A stretch of 13,026 bases of DNA from an uncultured Oscillospiraceae bacterium (GTDB lineage Bacteria; Bacillota; Clostridia; Oscillospirales; Ruminococcaceae): NCBI GenBank assembly GCA_900543705.1, contig UQSL01000052.1:1-13026 (forward strand). The letters run 5' to 3'. Under the pieces are notes generated by a model. That model searched no databases. It worked only from the letters and a program-made list of their open reading frames with translations, and was not told where the DNA came from. Within the stretch, counting starts at the first letter, position 1. The number at the start of each line of letters is the position of its first letter. The position numbers and the translations under genes were made by a program. Positions 1 to 6,380 of the stretch are shown piece by piece.

Positions 1-1097
1 CGTTGGCAGGCGACAATAAGGAAATAACCTGCTTGTCGCCCTAACATAACGATTTTCTTTAACTGGCTAAGTAGGCTCACGCTTTCTTTTGTCCCCAGCA
101 TTTCAAAAAATGCCACATATTCATCAAAGATAAGAAAGCAGGGCGGTAAACCAAGATAGGCGTAGTTTTCGCCCGTCTTATAATTCGGGTGTCGCTTCAT
201 TTCCTCACTTCGCTGTACCATGCCCTCATAAAAGGAATTGACGCAATCTATCATTTCTTCTTTGGTGTGAAAAACGTTCGGCATGACCGTTGCCAAGTCT
301 GCAAGGTCAGCGTTCTTCGGGTCTAAAACGTAAAGGATAGCGTCAGTATGCAGTAGGGCTTCAATGAGCGTTAGCAGAAAATAAGTTTTACCGCCACCCG
401 TACCACCAGCAATCAAAGCGTGAGGGAGTGTGTCATATTCCCACACAAGATTTTTCATCAGCCTAAGACAGCCGTTTTCTGCCCGTACTTCATCAATGGT
501 AATGCGGTTTGCTATCATGTCATAAAGTAGGGTGTATTCGATATAACCGTCATGTAAGGTTTTGTCGGTTAGCTCGCAATACAAGCCACTTTCCAATTTG
601 TCCTCTAACCGTAAAAGCTGGTCTTGATATTTTCCTAACGTGATTTCACAGCGGATATGGAGTAGTCCTTTTTCCATTTGATAATAAATCTTTGGAAACC
701 AGACGATTTTTTCTCTGGATCTGCTTTGCAGGTCAGTAAAAAAATCGCTGTCTTGTACGGTGTCGGCTTCATACCACTTATTTTCCAGTATCATTCGTGC
801 CAGTTTTTGACGGTGCAGGAGCTTCTTGAAACTGTCGTAACAAAAGCGGTAATATAGAAAAGCGACCAATGCACAAACACCAGTCGCTATCAGTATGGTT
901 ATGAAATTGTAAGGGGAAAGCGTCAAGCCGTTCTCTAACAAGCTGAAATGCTCCCAATCGGTACGCATGAGCTGTTTTATATTCAATAGCAATAGAACCG
1001 CCACGAATACAAACAGAAGCGTCCCTATGGAAAAGTGATAGACAAGGTGCTTGTCGCTGGCTCTGATACGGTGTCCTTTATTCCAAATCATACGCAT
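1..1097 (-). CDS. FtsK/SpoIIIE-type coupling protein (Tn916 Orf21/TcpA-like), C-terminus cut off by window
   Basis: This is the ATPase that links the relaxase-bound DNA to the conjugation channel at the membrane. The reading frame is open from the ATG at 1097 to the window edge, giving about 365 residues without a stop. Two hydrophobic segments lie near residues 20-40 and 62-85, as in TcpA-type proteins. A Walker A motif (GGTGGGKT, residues 231-238) is preceded by LPHALIAG, and a Walker B motif (LIFDEY, with the acidic pair at 325-326) follows. The start is chosen because AAAGGAGTG lies 8 bases upstream. A second ATG two codons later is less well spaced. An intrinsic terminator sits only about 27 bases before the start and leaves no room for a private promoter, so expression should depend on read-through or an unseen promoter further upstream. 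The family call is firm; the missing part should hold the rest of the ATPase domain. Confidence 0.93.
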   Translation of the reverse strand, partial: MRMIWNKGHRIRASDKHLVYHFSIGTLLFVFVAVLLLLNIKQLMRTDWEHFSLLENGLTLSPYNFITILIATGVCALVAFLYYRFCYDSFKKLLHRQKLARMILENKWYEADTVQDSDFFTDLQSRSREKIVWFPKIYYQMEKGLLHIRCEITLGKYQDQLLRLEDKLESGLYCELTDKTLHDGYIEYTLLYDMIANRITIDEVRAENGCLRLMKNLVWEYDTLPHALIAGGTGGGKTYFLLTLIEALLHTDAILYVLDPKNADLADLATVMPNVFHTKEEMIDCVNSFYEGMVQRSEEMKRHPNYKTGENYAYLGLPPCFLIFDEYVAFFEMLGTKESVSLLSQLKKIVMLGRQAGYFLIVACQ

Positions 1098-1105
1098 AAA
1101 TCAAT

Positions 1106-1114
1106 CACTCCTTT
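1106..1114 (-). promoter_or_regulatory. Ribosome binding site of the coupling-protein gene
   Basis: AAAGGAGTG on the minus strand lies 8 bases before the ATG at 1097. The same AAAGGAGTG string precedes the Orf22-like gene. Confidence 0.75.
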
Positions 1115-1123
1115 CTGGGTATG

Positions 1124-1163
1124 AAAAAAGGACTTATGATGAATTATCAGTCTAAGTCCTTTT
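1124..1163 (-). terminator. Intrinsic terminator after the XRE gene, just upstream of the coupling-protein gene
   Basis: On the minus strand AAAAGGACTTA (1163-1153) pairs perfectly over 11 bases with TAAGTCCTTTT (1136-1126). The loop is 16 bases and two further U residues follow. The stem is AT-rich, so termination may be partial. It ends about 27 bases before the ATG of the coupling-protein gene. Either it isolates the XRE cassette from the transfer operon or it works as an attenuator for transfer genes transcribed from further upstream. Confidence 0.65.
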
Positions 1164-1188
1164 CAATCCATTTGAAATATAGAAAATA

Positions 1189-1410
1189 TCATTTCAAATC
1201 ATTATCATTTTTTACATATTCCAAAATATCTCCGGGTTGGCAATCTAATGCTTCACAAATTGCATTCAACGTGGAAAAACGTATTGCACTCACTTTTCCT
1301 GTTTTTATTTTGGATAAATTGATATTTGCAATTCCAACCTGCTCCGCTAAATCTTTCAAGCTAATTTTTCTATCTGCCATTACCCTATCCAATCTTAATA
1401 TAATAGCCAT
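1189..1410 (-). CDS. Small XRE-family transcriptional regulator (73 aa)
   Basis: This is a single-domain Cro/CI-type helix-turn-helix protein of the short YozG-like class. The DNA-binding domain fills most of its length: SLKDLAEQVGIANINLSKIK (about residues 17-36) forms the helix-turn-helix, followed by the typical FSTLNAICEALDCQPGDILEY tail. The start is supported by TAGGAG nine bases upstream. The gene begins 11 bases after the stop of the DUF2975 gene and shares its promoter. Pairing of such a regulator with a DUF2975 membrane protein is a common two-gene cassette in Firmicutes. By inference it represses its own promoter at the palindrome at 1953-1969. Whether it also controls transfer genes is not visible. 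An intrinsic terminator follows the gene. Confidence 0.9.
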   Translation of the reverse strand: MAIILRLDRVMADRKISLKDLAEQVGIANINLSKIKTGKVSAIRFSTLNAICEALDCQPGDILEYVKNDNDLK

Positions 1411-1421
1411 AACTTCTACTC

Positions 1422-1919
1422 CTACAATGTTTCGTCAATTTCTTTTTGTAAACTGCAACCATATTTGAATATCAACGTAATACTTCTAAAAATTAAAACT
1501 ACAAATATTCCCTCAATAATTGATAAAAAGCTAATATGGTAGTATGGATACAAAGGACAAACCATTGAAACAAATGTAAAAACAGCAATTATATTGATAC
1601 ATTTTGTGGTATTAGCAGTAAATGGAGACTCCTGCTTTGATATACAGTAAAATAATTTTTTTGAATACCTAATAGCCAGAAATATACAACTGCATTTTAT
1701 GATAAAGCAAACTAATAAAACAACCCATTCGCTAAACACTAATTCCATTTCTGCATTTATCATTTGTTTTGCTAAATATCCAGGACGCATAATCTGGCTT
1801 AATAATGTACCACCTAAAAGCAGTACAGCTCCAATATCCACAATAATTGCAATTATACTGGCAACATTGAAGATAACGGATATAAAATGTGTTGACTTTT
1901 TTAATGTATTCTCGTTCAT
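1422..1919 (-). CDS. DUF2975 family membrane protein (165 aa)
   Basis: This is an integral membrane protein of unknown biochemical role. Four hydrophobic stretches are visible: after the N-terminal MNENTLKKS, around LVFSEWVVLLVCFIIKCSCIF, around INIIAVFTFVSMVCPLY, and near the C-terminus around LSIIEGIFVVLIFRSITLIF. This fits the DUF2975 layout. The frame stays open upstream to an ATG at 1982, but the start at 1919 is preferred. It has AAAGGAGA eight bases upstream, and the longer start would lie upstream of the consensus promoter at 1950-1978. The gene forms an operon with the XRE regulator downstream. The cassette sits between the Orf22- and Orf21-like genes, which are neighbours in Tn916, so it looks like an insertion into the transfer module. 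A role as a membrane partner that senses or modulates the regulator is a guess. Confidence 0.82.
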   Translation of the reverse strand: MNENTLKKSTHFISVIFNVASIIAIIVDIGAVLLLGGTLLSQIMRPGYLAKQMINAEMELVFSEWVVLLVCFIIKCSCIFLAIRYSKKLFYCISKQESPFTANTTKCINIIAVFTFVSMVCPLYPYYHISFLSIIEGIFVVLIFRSITLIFKYGCSLQKEIDETL

Positions 1920-1949
1920 AATACATATCTCCTTTCTGATTATGCCATG

Positions 1950-1978
1950 ATTATATATCTCAGATATATGTTTGTCAA
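1950..1978 (-). promoter_or_regulatory. Near-perfect sigma-A promoter of the DUF2975-XRE cassette
   Basis: On the minus strand TTGACA (1978-1973) and TATAAT (1955-1950) are separated by exactly 17 bases. Both hexamers match the consensus completely. Transcription should start near 1943, giving a leader of about 24 bases before the ATG at 1919 with its Shine-Dalgarno site. A promoter this strong next to a repressor gene is usually held down by that repressor. Confidence 0.88.
1953..1969. promoter_or_regulatory. Perfect palindromic operator candidate inside the promoter
   Basis: ATATATCT-C-AGATATAT is an 8-base perfect inverted repeat around one central base. It fills the spacer and overlaps the -10 hexamer, where a bound dimer of the XRE protein would block polymerase. 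A copy of the left half-site (ATATATCT) occurs again at 2006-2013, upstream of the -35 box. Binding is inferred from position and symmetry. Confidence 0.65.
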
Positions 1979-2133
1979 CCATAAATATACGATAAACATA
2001 TATTTATATATCTTTTGAATGAATACAGAGAATAAATATATGAAAGTATAAAAATAATTAGCTTTAAAAATAACTATTTTGTATGTATAGGTATAAAATT
2101 ATCGCTTTCTTTATGAAAATCTATTCAGCAATC

Positions 2134-2517
2134 CTATTTCTTCGGCTGTCCTTGCGGTGTATGGTTCTGTGGACTGCCTGCGTTCTGATTTCCTTTATTC
2201 TTCAATACAATATCCTCTGCCTTTACATACCAGTCCACATCTGCACCCGTATAGGTCTTTCTTGAAACCGTATCGGCTACGGGACTGACAAGTTCCACAA
2301 CTGCATTGTACGGAAATTCCCTTAACGGTACTTCTGGCGGTACAGACACGGGGATAATTCCACCATGCAGACTGCACTTCAAATCATAGATACGCTTTTT
2401 AAGCTGGGTACTCGGTGTCCCGTCCTTATTCTGTAAGAACACATCACGCACCGCTGTAAATTTTAATTCTCCAAATGTTTTCTCTTTGTCAATGACAAAC
2501 CCGTTTGATAATCTCAT
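2134..2517 (-). CDS. DUF961 protein, Tn916 Orf22-like (127 aa)
   Basis: This is a small conserved conjugative-transposon protein of the DUF961 (YdcP-like) family. Its beginning (MRLSNGFVIDKEKTFGELKF) and central part (YNAVVELVSPVADTV, then YTGADVDWYVKAEDIVL) closely follow the Tn916 Orf22 pattern. Length matches the family. The last 20 residues are rich in Asn, Gln, Pro and Lys and probably disordered. AAAGGAGTG precedes the ATG, and the gene starts 15 bases after the Orf23-like stop, so the two are co-transcribed. The biochemical role is not established from the sequence. Position at the head of the transfer operon suggests early transfer or regulatory work. Downstream, 1983-2133 is AT-rich and has no clear terminator. 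Confidence 0.9.
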   Translation of the reverse strand: MRLSNGFVIDKEKTFGELKFTAVRDVFLQNKDGTPSTQLKKRIYDLKCSLHGGIIPVSVPPEVPLREFPYNAVVELVSPVADTVSRKTYTGADVDWYVKAEDIVLKNKGNQNAGSPQNHTPQGQPKK

Positions 2518-2532
2518 AAATTCTTCACTCCT

Positions 2533-2859
2533 TTACTTTTCTTCAACTGCTACAATATCATCAGCAAGCAACACATAATCGGTATGTCCCATATCCCCGA
2601 TTGCGTAACCTCTGCCGTATAACTTCGGATTGACAAGTTTTACTTTCTGTTCATACTTAAAATGCTTTTCGCCAGCCTGCACGGGAATTTCCACCACAAC
2701 ATTTTCGCCTTTCTGTACGTCAGAATAAAGATTATAGCTTCTTCTAGTTAAGACCCTTCGGTTATTTTTATCTTTTTCAAAGACTGGCTCGCTTTCGCCT
2801 GCAAATTCAAGAGTTCCAAAAGACTGTGCCATATCTGGCACGACATATTTCATTTCCAT
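2533..2859 (-). CDS. DUF961 protein, Tn916 Orf23-like (108 aa)
   Basis: This is the second DUF961 family member and a paralogue of its downstream neighbour. Shared features are the FGTLEF segment near residue 15, the tyrosine-rich RRSYNLYSD strand, the VKLVNP motif, and the C-terminal DYVLLADDIV that matches WYVKAEDIVL in the Orf22-like protein. It lacks the disordered tail of the Orf22-like protein. The start has GAGG about 9 bases upstream in an otherwise A-rich context. It is the first gene after a 235-base leader with several stable hairpins, so its translation is the most likely target of any control exerted by that leader. The family assignment is firm; the molecular function is unknown. 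Confidence 0.9.
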   Translation of the reverse strand: MEMKYVVPDMAQSFGTLEFAGESEPVFEKDKNNRRVLTRRSYNLYSDVQKGENVVVEIPVQAGEKHFKYEQKVKLVNPKLYGRGYAIGDMGHTDYVLLADDIVAVEEK

Positions 2860-3094
2860 ATTGTTTTACCTCGTTTCTTTCTATATTTGATAAGTTAATT
2901 ACAATCAATTTCTTATTCTGGCGGTTAGGAAAGTACCAGCAATCCCCCAGATAGTAAAGGGTAAATAAATGCTTCGCACCCTTGACTATCCGTGTGCTTG
3001 CAGGTTGTTGGCAGACAAGCCAGAATAAGTAAACGTCTGCCATTTAGTGCTTTGGCGGAGAACGTGATTTTTCTTTCATCATATCGTTACCGCC
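2860..3094 (-). ncRNA. Candidate structured leader RNA upstream of the DUF961 genes
   Basis: Minus-strand RNA, 5' to 3'. P0 pairs GGCGG (3094-3090) plus AACG (3088-3085) with CGTT (3064-3061) plus CCGCC (3058-3054). P1 pairs GGCAGAC (3041-3035) with GTCTGCC (3016-3010). P2 pairs GATAGTCAAGGGT (2990-2978) with ACCCTTTACTATC (2962-2950), 12 of 13 pairs. The loop of P1 contains CTTATTCTGGC (3029-3019), an 11-base perfect complement of GCCAGAATAAG (2922-2912). This creates either a pseudoknot or a fold that competes with P1. A second CCGCC (2924-2920) could also compete for the P0 5' arm. No U-tract follows any stem, so these are not ordinary terminators. Pairings were read by eye and not folded computationally; I do not recognise a named RNA class. 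Confidence 0.55.
3044..3082 (-). CDS. Possible 12-residue leader peptide
   Basis: ATG at 3082 opens a 12-codon frame, MMKEKSRSPPKH, ending in TAA at 3046-3044. It starts in the loop of hairpin P0 and stops three bases before the 5' arm of hairpin P1. A ribosome translating it would open P0, and one sitting at the stop would cover P1. It contains a Pro-Pro pair, a context known to slow ribosomes. The only upstream Shine-Dalgarno-like sequence (AAGGCGG) lies within the P0 stem and is weak. Such a short frame can arise by chance, so confidence is low. Confidence 0.25.
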   Translation of the reverse strand: MMKEKSRSPPKH

Positions 3095-6000
3095 TTATGA
3101 ATGTTTCATTTTACGGCGTTTCCAGAACCATGTTCCAGCAAGTCCACCACCAGAAGTAAGCAACATTACAAGAAATGCCATAAGGTTTGTGTTGTCGCCC
3201 GTTTTGGGACTGTCGCTAGGCTTGTTTGGCTTCTCTGGTGTCTGTGGTGTTTCGGGTTTCTCTGGGACTTCTGGTTTTTCCTTAAAGATAATCGTCTGTC
3301 CCTCGTCCGTGATGTCCTTATGTTCGGTAACTTTCTTCGGTTCGTCTGGATTGCTTAAATCGTATAATTCCTCAAAAGTTACAAGCTGTTTGCCGTCAAG
3401 GGAAGTAGCGTCAAAGGTAAAGACAACTTCCACTTTCATAGTTTCACTGTCAGCGGTAAACGTATAATCGCTTTCCACACGTTTTCCATTGATAAGAAGT
3501 TCTGCATTTTCTTCTTTCAACATCTGCCAGCCTACAAGTTTGTACTGTGTACCGACTTCCAAGCCCTCTAAGGTTACAGTATCAATGATTGTTACCTTTT
3601 TTCCTGCTTCAAGCTCTTTGTTGCCGTCCTTATCGGTAGCAGTCGTATGAATTTTGATGATACGCTCTGTGATAAGTACCGTCTGTCCGTCGTCCTCAAT
3701 GTCTTTGTGTTCCGCAACTTTTACGGGTTCGTCTGGATTGCTCAAATCGTATAATTCCTCGAATGTTACCAGATTTTTACCGCCAAGCTCGGACGCATTG
3801 AATGTATAGGCAATTTCCACTTTCATTTCTTCATCATCAGCGACAAAGGTATAATCGTTTTCAACACGTTTCCCGTCAATGATAAGCTCGGCGTTTTCTT
3901 CCTTTAACATCTGCCAGCCTTTGAGCTGATATTTTGTGCCTTTTGTAAGTCCGTCCAATTTGACAGTATCAACAATCGTAACCTCTTTTCCTGCAAGGAT
4001 AGCCTTTTCTCCGTCTTTGCTGGTCGCTGTGGTATGGATAGAGATTTCTTTTTCGTATTCATCAGTCAAAGTTCCTAAATCAATCACAAGATTATTTCTT
4101 GATACCACGATTTCAAAAGGTGGGATAAGTTTAAAGCCTTTGTTACTATCAGAGCGTAATTCTTCAATGATGTAGGTATCATGAGGTAACGCACCCTTGC
4201 TGTCGTCTGGTTCAGAAGTTCCAAACCACACACCGTCCTTACTGGTCTTTCCTGCGTTGGTATTATGCTTATGAGAAGCCCAGTCAGAAGAAGTGGAGAA
4301 CTGCCCGTTATCATCAGTTACCACAACATGACTTTCGCCCGTTGTCTTGCTTGTGATCCTAAAGGGAACATCAGCAAGACGCTTGTGTGTGCCTGCACCG
4401 ATTTTTACACCCTCAATATCTCCACGCTTAATCTGATTGTAGATAGAATGGGCTTCGTCGGTTAAGTCCACAATTTTACCATTTTCTGTGATTGCAAAAT
4501 CAATCGGCTTTGCACCGTCAGTTAAGTAACCGTCGGGAGCTTCACTCTCAACGATACGGAATTTTCCATAAGGTAAGAGGTCAGAAGAAGTAGAAGCTAC
4601 ACCCTCAATATCGGTACGAATTGTCTTTACCACTTCATTTTTCTTGTATGACTTGCCCTCAACCAATACCACATTATCATTTAAGGAAATGATGTCAAAA
4701 GCAGTATCTTTTAAAGTGGCACTTCCTTGTGGCTTTGTATCGCCCGTTTCTAAATCTCGTTTCTGAATTTTCACACCGCCACGGATAACCTTGTCTGATA
4801 CAGAAAACTGGTTACTTCCAGTTAATACGGCAAGGTCGCCGTCCTCGGTAATCTGTGTTACATATAAGCCCTTAATCTGTTCGGACTTATCGCCAGCCTG
4901 CATATACGCACCCTCTAACAAGTAACCATTTGGAGCTTTTGTTTCCTCAACGGTTAGTGTTCCTAAAGGAAGAACGGCTTTACCGTCCTGCATATAGAAG
5001 CTGTCGCCAGATACCTTGTAAGCGTCCGCTAATTTTGTGATGTAGTGGGTTGTCCCATTGCCGTCTGTTTCAGCGATTGTCTTTGTAACCCATGTTCTTG
5101 TAGCTTCGGCAGGGAGATTGTCTTTGTTATAGAAGCCTGCATAATATTTCCATGTAAACTCTGCTCCCTCTAAAGAAGCGCTCCCTTGTGGGTTGGCTTT
5201 CTGTGTTTCCATATCAATTTTGAAAAGTTCAATCAAAGTGTCTGTAACTTTTGGTGTATCTGATACTTTCAAAGTTGCTGTTTTTCCAGCTTCAACTTTT
5301 AAGGAATATACTGTTGTATCAATCTTAAACCCTAAAGGTGCAGACAATTCTTTGATATACACGGTAGTAGCTTTGACCTCTGCAACCTCTGTATTTCCAT
5401 TGTCGTCAGTCGTAAGGGTGGCAAGTTGTTTCGTGCAGTCCTTATCAGAAAAGACACCGTATGTCGCACCTGCAATAGAGTAATTCCCGTTACCGTCTGT
5501 AATGCTGGTATTACTGGAAATCTTTTGCAGTTTCGCATTTCCGACATTGAGCTTCGCCCAGAATTGTCCTAATTCCTGCCCCTCGCCAGAGTAGATATAA
5601 CCGCCACATTCATAGCGTCCTTTATTTTCTTTGACAAAGGCTTTTGCACCAGAGAAAACTTCGTCCTGCGTAGCCTTTGGAATTTCATCATAAGAAGCTC
5701 GCACGTTATCGCATTGCCAGCCAAGATGTACGCTCAATCTCTGCCAGACAACGCATTGTTCCAACAGATAAACTTGTTTGTAATTCAATTCTTTGTGAGC
5801 TTCGCCATACTGTTTGACATACTCTAAGGATAACGCCACATCTGAAATCTGGTCGGCACTCATACGGGTGCTTGCGTCAGCTCTGGTCTTGTAGCCATTC
5901 TTAAAAGCTGTATTGATGTCGATACAATAGGCAGTTTCGCCCTCAACTTTCATATAGCCCTCATTGAATGTAGAACCGATAGAACCGTCATTCATTACTT

Positions 6001-6139
6001 TTTCAATGATACCGACACGCTCTGCACTTTCCGTCCAGTATTGCTTACTCTCTGCATGAACGGGTGTACTCGGTAAAGCAGTAACGACAGTCGCAAGAGC
6101 TAAGAAGCCCGTACACAATCGTTTTAATATCTTTTTCAT
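3095..6139 (-). CDS. Cell-wall-anchored thioester/SpaA/VaFE adhesin (1014 aa)
   Basis: This is a surface protein likely to mediate attachment of donor cells to host or recipient surfaces. A signal peptide (MKKILKRLC, hydrophobic core, cleavage after HA at 29) is followed by a thioester domain. Cys72 in AYCID and Gln128 in EQCVVW match the CxD and TQxAxW-type pair that forms the internal thioester. Four SpaA/Cna_B-like domains follow (about 220-295, 302-433, 453-560, 574-690), with Glu motifs such as VEETKAPNGYLL and IVESEAPDGYL. Two VaFE repeats (about 697-826 and 827-953) share the motif LVTFEELYDLSNPDEP. A proline-rich spacer, the sorting signal SPKTG (977-981), a hydrophobic segment and a KRRKMK tail complete the protein. 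The start at 6139 is chosen for AAAGGAG upstream and a clean signal peptide; the open frame extends to 6184. No sortase is in the window. The gene lies between rlmD and the transfer genes. Confidence 0.92.
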   Translation of the reverse strand: MKKILKRLCTGFLALATVVTALPSTPVHAESKQYWTESAERVGIIEKVMNDGSIGSTFNEGYMKVEGETAYCIDINTAFKNGYKTRADASTRMSADQISDVALSLEYVKQYGEAHKELNYKQVYLLEQCVVWQRLSVHLGWQCDNVRASYDEIPKATQDEVFSGAKAFVKENKGRYECGGYIYSGEGQELGQFWAKLNVGNAKLQKISSNTSITDGNGNYSIAGATYGVFSDKDCTKQLATLTTDDNGNTEVAEVKATTVYIKELSAPLGFKIDTTVYSLKVEAGKTATLKVSDTPKVTDTLIELFKIDMETQKANPQGSASLEGAEFTWKYYAGFYNKDNLPAEATRTWVTKTIAETDGNGTTHYITKLADAYKVSGDSFYMQDGKAVLPLGTLTVEETKAPNGYLLEGAYMQAGDKSEQIKGLYVTQITEDGDLAVLTGSNQFSVSDKVIRGGVKIQKRDLETGDTKPQGSATLKDTAFDIISLNDNVVLVEGKSYKKNEVVKTIRTDIEGVASTSSDLLPYGKFRIVESEAPDGYLTDGAKPIDFAITENGKIVDLTDEAHSIYNQIKRGDIEGVKIGAGTHKRLADVPFRITSKTTGESHVVVTDDNGQFSTSSDWASHKHNTNAGKTSKDGVWFGTSEPDDSKGALPHDTYIIEELRSDSNKGFKLIPPFEIVVSRNNLVIDLGTLTDEYEKEISIHTTATSKDGEKAILAGKEVTIVDTVKLDGLTKGTKYQLKGWQMLKEENAELIIDGKRVENDYTFVADDEEMKVEIAYTFNASELGGKNLVTFEELYDLSNPDEPVKVAEHKDIEDDGQTVLITERIIKIHTTATDKDGNKELEAGKKVTIIDTVTLEGLEVGTQYKLVGWQMLKEENAELLINGKRVESDYTFTADSETMKVEVVFTFDATSLDGKQLVTFEELYDLSNPDEPKKVTEHKDITDEGQTIIFKEKPEVPEKPETPQTPEKPNKPSDSPKTGDNTNLMAFLVMLLTSGGGLAGTWFWKRRKMKHS
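3281..4051 (-). repeat. Tandem VaFE repeats inside the adhesin gene
   Basis: Two adjacent units of about 390 bases (4051-3662 and 3661-3281) encode homologous domains. Both start near IHTTAT and both contain GWQMLKEENAEL, the segment beginning GKRVE, and LVTFEELYDLSNPDEP. Protein identity is high while third codon positions have diverged, so the duplication is not recent. Similar DNA stretches could recombine to change repeat number. Confidence 0.85.
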
Positions 6140-6201
6140 AAATCTAATGCTCCTTTCATTTTGGGTATAAAAATAGACGCTCATTTCTGAACGCCTACAT
6201 T

Positions 6202-6232
6202 AAAAAGGGATACTTTTTTAACAAGTACCCCT
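6202..6232 (-). terminator. Hairpin with U-tract between rlmD and the adhesin gene (terminator or attenuator)
   Basis: On the minus strand AGGGGTACTT (6232-6223) pairs with AAGTATCCCT (6215-6206) over ten positions including one G-U. The loop is 7 bases, and U residues follow (6206-6202). It lies 63 bases before the adhesin ATG. It could stop read-through from rlmD, which is on the same strand, or act as an attenuator of adhesin transcription. Confidence 0.6.
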
Positions 6233-6267
6233 AAAGTTTAGTATTTAATTGTTTGTGTTCCCACACT

Positions 6268-6299
6268 CTATATCAACTACTACCGAAACATTGATATAG
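6268..6299. repeat. Perfect 9-base inverted repeat upstream of the adhesin gene
   Basis: CTATATCAA (6268-6276) and TTGATATAG (6291-6299) are exact inverted copies around 14 bases. On the plus strand a run of six T follows, so it resembles a plus-strand terminator, yet no plus-strand gene precedes it. On the minus strand it lies where a promoter or operator for the adhesin would be expected. I could not pick a convincing promoter here. Confidence 0.5.
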
Positions 6300-6380
6300 T
6301 TTTTTATCTCTTTATTTCTGATTTTATCGCCCTCGCTCGTAAAGACGATATGCTTGAAAAAGTGCCTAAAATTAAGGATT

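Noticed and set aside
1121..1468. 115-codon plus-strand frame
   Set aside because: It is antisense to the XRE gene and starts within the terminator hairpin.
2807..3043. 78-codon minus-strand frame upstream of and overlapping the Orf23-like gene
   Set aside because: It has no Shine-Dalgarno site, its translation lacks a protein-like pattern, it overlaps the start of the Orf23-like gene, and the DNA is better explained by the paired arms of the structured leader. Its start also directly follows the mini-ORF stop, so it remains a faint alternative.
6140..6184. Upstream in-frame start for the adhesin, adding 15 residues
   Set aside because: The extension would place charged residues before the signal peptide, and the real Shine-Dalgarno site (AAAGGAG) lies within it, pointing to the ATG at 6139.
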